The notes under the pieces are model-generated. The model had not been told where the DNA came from and ran no database searches. It worked only from the letters and a program-made list of their open reading frames with translations. Source: Nitrospiraceae bacterium (GTDB taxonomy: Bacteria > Nitrospirota > Thermodesulfovibrionia > Thermodesulfovibrionales > Dissulfurispiraceae). From it: DNA of 7,001 bases. Every line of letters begins with the position of its first letter. The first letter of the stretch is position 1. The translations under genes were made by a program, and so were the position numbers. Positions 1-6,075 of this stretch are shown piece after piece. The stretch is taken from contig PMYY01000184.1 of NCBI GenBank assembly GCA_003170655.1, forward strand, positions 1-7,001, given 5' to 3'.

Positions 1-705
1 CGATGTAACCCTGAGACCGCTTCCATCTGAGACACTTACCTTTTCTGATCATCCCGTTGGTGTTGTAGTTGTCGGGGTTGTTTGCGCGTCTCTGCCTGTC
101 CAGCTTGCGCTGGAGGATCCGGAGTTCATCGGCGTACTCTTTCAACCTGTCGAAGATAGGCTGCAGGATGGCGATAGAATAATGCTCGCCGCGCAGAAAC
201 GCGGCAAAGTGCTTCGGCCCCATATCGATACAAGACTGGAACTGGCCATACAGCCCCAACTCCCGTATCATCTCCACAGTCTTATTGCCAGTAGGAAACT
301 CAATTATGCTTGGGACTGCATGCTTAAGCCGGAGCCTGTTAGTGGGCTTGCCTCCGGCAAGGGACTTGCTGATAAGAGACTGGTTATGCTCAGCGATAGT
401 CAGGTTCACTTGCTTCGCCTTTTCATCGGTCATCCCGATCGGACGAACATTGATCACAAGTATCGCTTGGTTACAATGTCCCTGAGGAGTTGGTCGACCT
501 GCTTTGTCGGCAGATTAGCCCTTTTGAGGTCATGCCGCAGAGAGTTGAATGTCTGATATTCCTTGTCGGACCGGAGTCGGTTCAGTCGCTTCTTGCATTC
601 AGACAGACCTAGATTATAGATACCCTTGCCCTTATCCAGCAGTTTGAGCAATAACCGCTGGTGAGCACTGGAAGTGCGCAGTTTGAATTCGATACTTTTC
701 TTCAT
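1..705 (-). pseudogene. tnpB: Frameshifted TnpB/OrfB of the IS200/IS605 family, partial at left edge
   Basis: TnpB proteins are RNA-guided RuvC-type nucleases encoded in IS200/IS605 elements. The likely start is the ATG at 705 on the minus strand, opening MKKSIEFKLRTSSAHQ, which looks like a TnpB N-terminus. This frame runs about 83 codons and stops at a TGA at 454-456. A second frame is open from 514 to the left edge without a stop. It carries CIDMGPKHFAAF, which fits RuvC motif I (usual form GIDLG-K-F) with the Asp codon at 224-226, followed by LQRKLDRQRRANNPDNYN, typical of the TnpB middle region. A shift of frame somewhere in 457-514 would join the two halves. The stretch between about 260 and 450 does not resemble the usual TnpB sequence between these blocks, so more decay or an internal deletion is possible. 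The C-terminal zinc finger and the remaining RuvC motifs would lie outside the window. Family assignment is firm; inactivity is inferred. Confidence 0.75.
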
Positions 706-723
706 TTCGGACTGTCCATCATA

Positions 724-752
724 TACATATGTCAACAGCAGGGGTTTGTCAA
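724..752 (-). promoter_or_regulatory. Candidate promoter of the tnpB remnant
   Basis: On the minus strand a consensus -35 box TTGACA (752 down to 747) is followed after 17 nt by TATGTA (729 down to 724), a poor -10 match with only the first three bases conserved. This places a start site about 10-15 nt upstream of the ATG at 705. A GGA at about 12 nt before that ATG could be a weak ribosome binding site. The -35 box overlaps a 7-bp hairpin. Confidence 0.35.
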
Positions 753-757
753 CCCCT
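740..757. repeat. Inverted repeat, 7-bp stem and 4-nt loop, inside the IS left end
   Basis: The arms AGGGGTT (740-746) and AACCCCT (751-757) are perfectly complementary around TGTC. The loop and right arm contain the minus-strand TTGACA -35 candidate. The hairpin may be a transposition end structure or an operator; the sequence does not decide between these. Confidence 0.6.
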
Positions 758-772
758 CGATGAAAGAATTTA

Positions 773-786
773 CGGGATAAATCCCG
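773..786. repeat. Palindromic hairpin, 6-bp stem
   Basis: CGGGAT (773-778) and ATCCCG (781-786) flank AA. The core GGGATAAATCCC closely resembles the core of the hairpin at 820-840, so the two probably belong to the same end structure of the insertion sequence. Confidence 0.55.
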
Positions 787-819
787 CATACAAAGCATTA
801 TAAACCTACACCTTGTTAT

Positions 820-840
820 CCCCAGGAATAAATTCCGGGG
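820..840. repeat. Imperfect hairpin, 9-bp stem with one bulged A; likely outer IS end structure
   Basis: CCCC (820-823) pairs with GGGG (837-840) and GGAAT (825-829) pairs with ATTCC (832-836), with A824 bulged and AA at the turn. A stem with an unpaired base near the tip of an IS200/IS605 end is a known feature recognised by TnpA. Here it is only suggestive, because no tnpA is in view. Confidence 0.55.
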
Positions 841-924
841 CTTTACGGCGCTATTTGGTAACAGAGATTAGTACTTTTGTGCTCGCTGGACACCTGGGAA
901 TTCTTTATTCTGCCGGCGCGTTTT

Positions 925-945
925 CCAGCCTATTCCCAGCCTATT
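925..945. repeat. Tandem direct repeat of 10 bp, 11-bp period, abutting the -35 box
   Basis: CCAGCCTATT occurs at 925-934 and again at 936-945, separated by one C. The second copy ends on the first base of the -35 hexamer at 945-950. Two identical sites one helical turn apart directly upstream of a promoter suit a DNA-binding regulator on one face of the helix. The regulator is unknown. Confidence 0.6.
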
Positions 946-973
946 TGTTATGGTTTTGCATAAAAGGTATAAT
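945..973 (+). promoter_or_regulatory. Strong sigma70-type promoter for the nuclease-xerD operon
   Basis: The -35 box TTGTTA (945-950) and a perfect -10 box TATAAT (968-973) are spaced by 17 nt, the optimal distance. Transcription should start near 980, giving a short A-rich leader of about 20 nt before the GTG at 1001. AAGGAG (989-994) lies 6 nt before that start. Confidence 0.8.
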
Positions 974-1000
974 AGAAACAAAAAAAAGAAGGAGCATTCT

Positions 1001-1795
1001 GTGATACGCCATACCTTTTCCCTGCTTAACGGCATAGGGGAAAAACTCGAGCGCAGCCTCTGGAGGAGGGGCATACTTACCTGGGATGATTTTCTGAGGT
1101 TAAAAGAGATCGAAGGCATCAGCCCTGAAAGAAAAATCGCCTATGACGACCTGCTGACCCGCGCATCTATCGAACTCGGGGTCGGAAACGCAGAATATTT
1201 TGCCAGGATACTGAAACGCAGAGAGCACTGGCGCCTTTTCGATATATTCGGAGAGGGTGCGGTCTGCCTCGATATCGAGACAAATGGGCTACAGCCGGGA
1301 TCTGGCGGTTACGCTACCGTTGTCGGGCTTTACGACGGACATGACTGCCGCTGCTTTGTAAGGGGCGAGAACCTGACTGTCGAGAATCTTAACCGTGAAC
1401 TTTCACGCTATAAATACCTGATTACCTTTTACGGGGCAGCTTTCGATGTGCCCTTTCTTATCAGGACATTTCCTGGAATAAAATTCGATATTCCTCATTT
1501 CGATCTCTGTTTCACAGCTCGCAGGCTGGAGATGAATGGGGGGCTCAAGAAACTGGAGCAGATGCTCGGCATTGACCGCGAGGAGTGCGTCAGGGGCCTG
1601 AACGGCTACGACGCCGTAAAACTCTGGGAACAGGCCAAACGGGGCAGTGCCGAAGCAATGGAACGGCTCCTGATATATAACATGGAAGACACTAAGCATC
1701 TCCTCGAAATTGCCGGTGTAATGTACGACAAGATGAAAATCCTTTCAGGCCTCGAAGAATGCAGGGGAGAGAAAAAGGTCTGTGGATGTGCTTGA
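1001..1795 (+). CDS. HhH plus RNase H-like DEDDy exonuclease-fold protein, YprB type
   Basis: Predicted metal-dependent 3'-5' nuclease acting on DNA or RNA, 264 aa. The N-terminus (LLNGIGEKLERSLWRRGI, about residues 8-25) looks like a helix-hairpin-helix nucleic-acid binding motif. The rest matches the RNase_H_2 / YprB fold. Exo I is D91 and E93 in CLDIETNG, exo II is D149 in YGAAFDVPFL, and exo III is Y226 and D230 in YNMEDTKHL, so all four acidic residues and the tyrosine are present. An upstream ATG at 950 in the same frame is rejected because it lies within the promoter. The GTG at 1001 has AAGGAG 6 nt upstream and matches the family's usual beginning. The gene is first in an operon and overlaps xerD by 14 nt. 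The true substrate is unknown for this family. It could equally be annotated as a hypothetical RNase H-like protein. Confidence 0.85.
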   Translation: MIRHTFSLLNGIGEKLERSLWRRGILTWDDFLRLKEIEGISPERKIAYDDLLTRASIELGVGNAEYFARILKRREHWRLFDIFGEGAVCLDIETNGLQPGSGGYATVVGLYDGHDCRCFVRGENLTVENLNRELSRYKYLITFYGAAFDVPFLIRTFPGIKFDIPHFDLCFTARRLEMNGGLKKLEQMLGIDREECVRGLNGYDAVKLWEQAKRGSAEAMERLLIYNMEDTKHLLEIAGVMYDKMKILSGLEECRGEKKVCGCA

Positions 1796-2657
1796 GTCTT
1801 TCATATCATATCTCTCGATCGAAAGAGGGCTGTCCCGCAATACCGTAGATTCGTATGTCCTGGACCTGAAAGGTTTTTTCACGTTCTTGGGCGAGCGGGG
1901 CAGGGCGCAGCAGGCATTTACCCGGGAAGACATAGTAGATTACCTGGGCAGACTCAAAGACGGCGGATACTCTACCGCGAGTGTCTGCCGTTTCATCTCT
2001 TCGGTGAAAAGTTTTTCCCGTTACATGATTACCGAAAAGATCATTTCTGAGGACTCTACCGAAACCCTGCGAAACCCCAAACAGTGGGATAGGCTTCCCA
2101 AGGCGCTCAGCTTCGATGATATCAAGACTCTCCTTGAGACCGAGGTAAAGGGTGAAAGATATGTTCGTGATGCGGCGATGCTCGAACTGATGTATTCCTC
2201 GGGACTCAGGGTGAGTGAGATCATATCCATCAAGATCAACGACCTGAACTTTGAAGCGGGATTTCTCCGGGTCTTAGGCAAGGGAGCGAAGGAACGGATA
2301 GTGCCGATGAACAAGCGGGCTGCCAACAAGATAAAAAAGTATATGCTGGAATTAAGGCCCTCTTTGCTTAAGGGACGGCAATCTCCTTTCCTGTATCTGA
2401 CCGGCAGGGGCATGCCTATGACAAGGCAGAGGTTCTGGCAGGCCTTGAAGAAACTCGGTAATCTGGCGGGGTTGAAGATTACGCCGCACAGCATCAGACA
2501 CTCCTTTGCTACGCATCTCCTGGACGGGGGGGCGGACCTGAGGTCGGTGCAGAAGATGCTCGGCCATGCCGACATATCGACAACTCAGATTTATACGAAG
2601 GTGTCTGCCGACCGGATAAGGAAGGCCTATCTAGACCACCATCCAAGGGCGAAATAA
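1782..2657 (+). CDS. xerD: Tyrosine recombinase XerD
   Basis: Site-specific recombinase that, with XerC, resolves chromosome dimers at dif under FtsK control. At 291 aa it is close to the usual XerD size. The N-terminal SAM-like/core-binding domain covers about residues 1-85 (FISYLSIERGLSRNTVDSY). The catalytic domain follows from about 105. The full catalytic set is visible: R143 in SSGLRVSEI, K167 in LGKGAKER, H236 and R239 in HSIRHSFATHLL, H262 in LGHADISTTQIY, and nucleophile Y271. The C-terminus DHHPRAK is typical of XerD rather than XerC. The start is GTG at 1782 with AGGGGAGA (1763-1770) and a closer AAGG (1775-1778) upstream. A GTG two codons downstream (1788) is an alternative. Its 14-nt overlap with the nuclease gene implies translational coupling. 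A terminator follows. No integrase-type attachment sites or cargo are nearby, so a housekeeping role is favoured. Confidence 0.9.
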   Translation: MDVLESFISYLSIERGLSRNTVDSYVLDLKGFFTFLGERGRAQQAFTREDIVDYLGRLKDGGYSTASVCRFISSVKSFSRYMITEKIISEDSTETLRNPKQWDRLPKALSFDDIKTLLETEVKGERYVRDAAMLELMYSSGLRVSEIISIKINDLNFEAGFLRVLGKGAKERIVPMNKRAANKIKKYMLELRPSLLKGRQSPFLYLTGRGMPMTRQRFWQALKKLGNLAGLKITPHSIRHSFATHLLDGGADLRSVQKMLGHADISTTQIYTKVSADRIRKAYLDHHPRAK

Positions 2658-2664
2658 ATAATTA

Positions 2665-2702
2665 ATGCAGGGGCTGATTATCCCGCCCTTGCATATTTTT
2701 TT
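2665..2702 (+). terminator. Rho-independent terminator after xerD
   Basis: A 10-bp stem with one G-U pair (2665-2674 with 2685-2694), loop of 10 nt, is followed by A and seven T residues (2696-2702). It begins 8 nt after the xerD stop codon. The Shine-Dalgarno of the next gene starts at 2703, immediately after the T-run, which is unusually tight. Partial read-through into the Lon-like gene is possible. Confidence 0.85.
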
Positions 2703-2716
2703 AGGAGGAACTCGTG
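2703..2716 (+). promoter_or_regulatory. Consensus ribosome binding site and GTG start of the Lon-like gene
   Basis: AGGAGG (2703-2708) sits 5 nt before the GTG at 2714, which fixes the start. It directly abuts the terminator T-run. I see no convincing promoter between the terminator and this site. Confidence 0.8.
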
Positions 2717-5158
2717 GCCGTCAAACTATCGATTCAGGATCTTTACCAATGCTGCGAACCCGGCTTTTTCCCATTCGAGACTACTGCGGAGATTCTTGAT
2801 CTTGGAGGGCTCATAGGCCAGGAGAGGGCGCTCAAGTCCATCGATTTCGGCCTTTCCCTCGACAATAAAGGTTACAACATCTTTGCCCTCGGTGAGGCAG
2901 GTACTGGAAAGTCTCGGGCGATCAGGACCATCCTGACTGATAAGGCCGCCAAGGAACCGGTACCGAATGACTGGTGTTATGTTTATAATTTTAAGGACCC
3001 GGATGCACCGTCAGCAATATCGATGGAGCCGGGGAATGCCGTTGTATTCCAGAAGGACATGAGCGATCTCATCAAGAGCCTTACGGTCGAAATCCCGAAG
3101 GTCTTCGAATCAAAAGATTACGAGCAACAGCGCAACAAGATAGTAGAAGAGTTTCAGCGGAAACAGAAGGACCTTTTTTCGAGCCTTGAAGAAGAAGCGC
3201 TTGCAAAGGGATTTGCCATCAGGCGCGGTGCCCAGGGGTTGTTCATAGTCCCGGTCAAGAAAACGGGCGAGCCTCTGACCGAGGAGGAATTTGCGGCCCT
3301 TGATGAAAATTCAAAGGCGAGAGCTGAAGAGATCGGCAAGAGCCTGCAGGAAAAGCTGAATGATATCGGCCGTTCAGTGCGCCAGGAAGAGAAACTCCTG
3401 CGGGAAATGCTCGCCAGACTCGAACGCCAAGTTGCTCTCGGTGCCGTCGGGCACTTCATAGATGAACTCAGGGAAAAATACCTTGAACACGTGAAGATAC
3501 AGACCTACCTGGAGGCCGTGAAGGAAGACATACTCTCTCATCTCGAAGACTTCAAGACGACCGAGGAACAGGCTCCGCCGCCGTTGCCCTTTTTGAAGAT
3601 GCCCAAGCAGGAGACCTCTTTCGCCCGTTACGTCGTAAACGTTATCGTCAACAACGGCGAGAAAAAAGGCGCTCCAGTCGTCTTCGAGAGCAACCCGACC
3701 TATCTGAACCTCTTCGGTAAACTCGAATACAAGGTCCAGTACGGCATGGCATTGACCGACTTTACGATGATCAGGGCGGGTTCGCTGCACAGGGCCAACG
3801 GCGGTTATATCGTCATCAACGCCCTTGATCTGCTGAAGAATATATTTTCATACGACAGCCTGAAGAGGGCCATCAAGAACCGCGAGATCAGGGTTGAAGA
3901 CGTCTGGGAGCAGTACCGGCTAATGAGCACATCGGGAATCAAACCCGAGGCGATACCTCTTGATGTAAAAGTTATCCTGAGCGGCATACCGTATCTCTAT
4001 TATATGCTCTACAATCTCGACGACGAGTATCGCGAGCTTTTCAAGGTGAAGGCCGACTTCGACAGCCGGATGGAACGGACTCCTGAAACCATGGCCAAGT
4101 ATGCCGCTTTCATCGCGTCATGCCAGAAGGAAGAGGAGTTGCTGCCCTTCGATAGGGCAGGCGTGTCGAAGATAGTCGAATACGGGTCGAGGCTTGCCGC
4201 GCACAAGAACAAGCTTTCGACACGGTTCAGCGAAATAGCCGATCTCATGAGGGAAGCCAACCTTTGGGCCGGCAAAGAGGGCAGTCGGATAGTAACCGGC
4301 GAGCACGTTGTCAAGGCCCTTGAGGAAAGGGTTTATCGTGTAAGCCGGATCGAGGACATTCTCCAGGAGATGATGGTCGAGGATACCCTCATCGTAAATA
4401 CTTCAGGCGAGAAGGTCGGCCAGGTAAACGGTCTTGCGGTGCTCGACCTCGGAGATTACAGTTTCGGGAAACCGTCCAGGATTTCAGCCAAGTCATATGT
4501 TGGTAGGGCGGGTGTAGTCAATATCGAGCGCGAGACGAAGATGAGCGGCCGCATTCATGAAAAGGCCATCATGATCATCACGAGCTACCTTGGAAGCAAA
4601 TACGCTGTGCACAAGCCCATCAGCCTTTCTGCCTCGATCACCTTCGAGCAGCTTTACGAGATGATCGAAGGTGACAGTGCCACCTGCGCCGAGCTTTATG
4701 CGCTTTTGAGCAGCATTTCCGGCGTGCCGCTCAAGCAGAGCTATGCCCTTACCGGGTCTATGGACCAGAACGGGGATGTACAGCCCATTGGAGGCGTTAA
4801 CGAAAAGATCGAAGGGTTTTATCACCTCTGCAAGATCAGAGGACTTGATGGAAGCCATGGTGTTATCATCCCGCAGCGAAATGTAAAACACTTGATGCTC
4901 AAACAGGAAGTGATCGATGCGGTAAAGGAGGGTATTTTTTCCATTTACGCCATATCGAAGGTTGAAGAGGGACTCGAATTCCTCACCGGAATGCCCGCAG
5001 GTGAACTGAATGAGGACGGCACGTATCCTGAGGGCACCGTGAATTACCTTATCATGAAGCGGTTTGAGGAAATATCGAAGGCACTTGAAAAGAAGAAAGA
5101 TAAAGAAAAAGAAGATGAAAACCAGGAAAAGAAGGACGGCGGAAACGGGGACAAGTGA
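2714..5158 (+). CDS. Lon-family ATP-dependent protease, AAA_32 (PF13654) type
   Basis: Cytoplasmic AAA+ serine protease of 814 aa, distinct from classical LonA. It lacks the LonA N-domain and matches the Lon-like family found in many diderm bacteria. Walker A is GEAGTGKS (60-67). A long charged, probably coiled-coil insertion spans about 130-280. The Walker B region is GGYIVINALDLL (363-374), where N369 stands at the acidic position and D372 lies nearby. An arginine-rich segment FKVKADFDSRMER (443-455) and a helical LID domain (about 460-545) follow. The Lon protease domain occupies about 560-760, with catalytic S655 in EGDSATCAEL and K698 in GGVNEKIEGF, giving an intact Ser-Lys dyad. The C-terminal tail (791-814) is almost all K, E, D, N and G. 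A terminator sits just upstream and the lpxL-like gene overlaps its stop by 4 nt. Substrates are unknown. Protease family is sure; ATP dependence is likely. Confidence 0.88.
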   Translation: MAVKLSIQDLYQCCEPGFFPFETTAEILDLGGLIGQERALKSIDFGLSLDNKGYNIFALGEAGTGKSRAIRTILTDKAAKEPVPNDWCYVYNFKDPDAPSAISMEPGNAVVFQKDMSDLIKSLTVEIPKVFESKDYEQQRNKIVEEFQRKQKDLFSSLEEEALAKGFAIRRGAQGLFIVPVKKTGEPLTEEEFAALDENSKARAEEIGKSLQEKLNDIGRSVRQEEKLLREMLARLERQVALGAVGHFIDELREKYLEHVKIQTYLEAVKEDILSHLEDFKTTEEQAPPPLPFLKMPKQETSFARYVVNVIVNNGEKKGAPVVFESNPTYLNLFGKLEYKVQYGMALTDFTMIRAGSLHRANGGYIVINALDLLKNIFSYDSLKRAIKNREIRVEDVWEQYRLMSTSGIKPEAIPLDVKVILSGIPYLYYMLYNLDDEYRELFKVKADFDSRMERTPETMAKYAAFIASCQKEEELLPFDRAGVSKIVEYGSRLAAHKNKLSTRFSEIADLMREANLWAGKEGSRIVTGEHVVKALEERVYRVSRIEDILQEMMVEDTLIVNTSGEKVGQVNGLAVLDLGDYSFGKPSRISAKSYVGRAGVVNIERETKMSGRIHEKAIMIITSYLGSKYAVHKPISLSASITFEQLYEMIEGDSATCAELYALLSSISGVPLKQSYALTGSMDQNGDVQPIGGVNEKIEGFYHLCKIRGLDGSHGVIIPQRNVKHLMLKQEVIDAVKEGIFSIYAISKVEEGLEFLTGMPAGELNEDGTYPEGTVNYLIMKRFEEISKALEKKKDKEKEDENQEKKDGGNGDK

Positions 5159-6048
5159 AGAAGATTAAGTGGCTCCTTGAGGCCGGGACCGTGCTGGTTT
5201 TAGCATTCCCTTTTGCTATGCTGCCCATGACTTTAGCTCTCAAGGCCGGCGAGCTTCTCGGATTTGTTTTTTATGTCCTGTGGGGAAGCAGACGAAAGAT
5301 AGCTATCGATAATGTCGAGAAGGCTGTAGAGGCGGGCGCTCTGAAGATCGACGCATCTCCAGCCCAGGTCGTCCGAAAGAGCTTCATGAATCTGGGCCGG
5401 TCGCTTGCCGAGATTATCAAGATATATTTTGGCCTTGGCAGACGGCTGATCGATTCTATAGAGGTTGTTGGCTTTGATAATTACCTCAAGGCGAAGGAGA
5501 GGGGAAAGGGGATACTGTTTATAACCGGGCATTGCGGGAACTGGGAATTGACCGCCCTCGGCTTTGGAGCCCGTGTCGCTCCTTTAGCTGTCATTGCTCG
5601 GGCACAGAACAATCCCTATCTGAACAGGCTTGTTGAAAAGACCAGGGCGCGCTACGGAAACAGGATTATATACAAACAGGGGGCTCTTATGGCGATCCTG
5701 TCAGTGTTGCGGAATAACGGGATGGTCGGTGTCCTCATGGACCAGGCTGTTCTGCCCGAAGAAGGGTATATAATAGATTTCCTGGGACGCGGAGCATGGA
5801 CTATGAAGATACCGGCCATCATCGCGCGGAAGAGGGGGGCGGCCGTACTCCCGGCTTTCATCCATCGTGAAGGGAATCGGTACATAGGGACACTTTATCC
5901 GGAAGTGCCCTTGTCACAGGAAAAGGACGAAGAAAAGGCGCTTATCGAAGACACGAAGAAATTCAGCAGCTATATCGAAAACTATATCAGGGAACATCCT
6001 GCTGAATGGCTGTGGATTCACCGCAGATGGAAGCGTGTGCCGGAGTAA
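5155..6048 (+). CDS. Lipid A biosynthesis late acyltransferase, LpxL/HtrB family
   Basis: Inner-membrane acyltransferase that adds a secondary acyl chain to Kdo-lipid A precursors from acyl-ACP (family PF03279, in the broader lysophospholipid acyltransferase group). Its 297 aa are near the usual length of about 300. A hydrophobic N-terminal segment (about 11-43) anchors it. The catalytic HX4D/E motif is HCGNWE, H126 and E131. Further conserved blocks are LMDQ (194-197) and the C-terminal EWLWIHRRWKR (284-294), typical of the family. The start is GTG at 5155, overlapping the Lon-like stop codon as GTGA, with GGGG (5147-5150) as a weak ribosome binding site. Translation probably depends on the upstream gene. 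Which acyl chain it adds (LpxL, LpxM or LpxP role) cannot be read from sequence. Confidence 0.87.
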   Translation: MKKIKWLLEAGTVLVLAFPFAMLPMTLALKAGELLGFVFYVLWGSRRKIAIDNVEKAVEAGALKIDASPAQVVRKSFMNLGRSLAEIIKIYFGLGRRLIDSIEVVGFDNYLKAKERGKGILFITGHCGNWELTALGFGARVAPLAVIARAQNNPYLNRLVEKTRARYGNRIIYKQGALMAILSVLRNNGMVGVLMDQAVLPEEGYIIDFLGRGAWTMKIPAIIARKRGAAVLPAFIHREGNRYIGTLYPEVPLSQEKDEEKALIEDTKKFSSYIENYIREHPAEWLWIHRRWKRVPE

Positions 6049-6053
6049 AAAAA

Positions 6054-6075
6054 CAAATAGGACTTATTTGAAATG
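6054..6075 (+). promoter_or_regulatory. Ribosome binding site of mlaE within a small hairpin
   Basis: CAAATA (6054-6059) and TATTTG (6065-6070) are perfectly complementary, and the loop GGACT holds the core of the only Shine-Dalgarno candidate, TAGGA (6058-6062), 10 nt before the ATG at 6073. The stem is A-T rich and weak, so any effect on translation would be modest. Confidence 0.4.

Larger units (their letters stand above)
1..840 (-). mobile_element. IS200/IS605-type insertion sequence remnant with hairpin-bearing left end
   Basis: The minus-strand tnpB remnant is preceded by about 135 bp that contain three strong short hairpins (740-757, 773-786, 820-840) and no gene. Subterminal hairpins recognised as single-stranded DNA are characteristic of IS200/IS605 ends, which lack terminal inverted repeats. 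The outer hairpin is taken here as the approximate boundary. The exact end is not determined because these elements make no target duplication that could be read. No tnpA (Y1 transposase) is visible, so this is either a tnpB-only element or its tnpA lies off the left edge. Confidence 0.5.

Noticed and set aside
182..556. Plus-strand open frame of 124 codons
   Set aside because: It lies opposite the tnpB remnant, has no recognisable domain or ribosome binding site, and the minus strand carries clear TnpB motifs.
706..798. Longer tnpB start at 798 giving 31 extra residues
   Set aside because: The extension translates the hairpins and promoter candidate. The family-like sequence begins at MKKSIEFKL, at 705.
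950..1000. In-frame ATG at 950 as the start of the nuclease gene, adding 17 residues
   Set aside because: It lies within the promoter between the -35 and -10 boxes, has no ribosome binding site, and the added residues (HKRYNRNKKKKEH) are translated promoter and leader. GTG at 1001 has an excellent AAGGAG.
1..1000. CRISPR array or toxin-antitoxin module near the repeats at 740-945
   Set aside because: The repeats are short, differ from each other and are not regularly spaced with unique spacers. No small antitoxin or toxin-like frame is supported.
2021..2575. Minus-strand open frame of 184 codons within xerD
   Set aside because: It is antisense to a xerD gene with complete catalytic residues, and its translation resembles no family I know.
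1782..2657. Integrase of a mobile island rather than housekeeping XerD
   Set aside because: The size, HHPRA C-terminus and operon position fit XerD. No attachment site, tRNA or cargo genes are nearby, and the adjacent tnpB element moves by an unrelated mechanism.
3374..3790. Minus-strand open frame of 138 codons within the Lon-like gene
   Set aside because: A shadow of the real coding frame; no ribosome binding site or recognisable domain.
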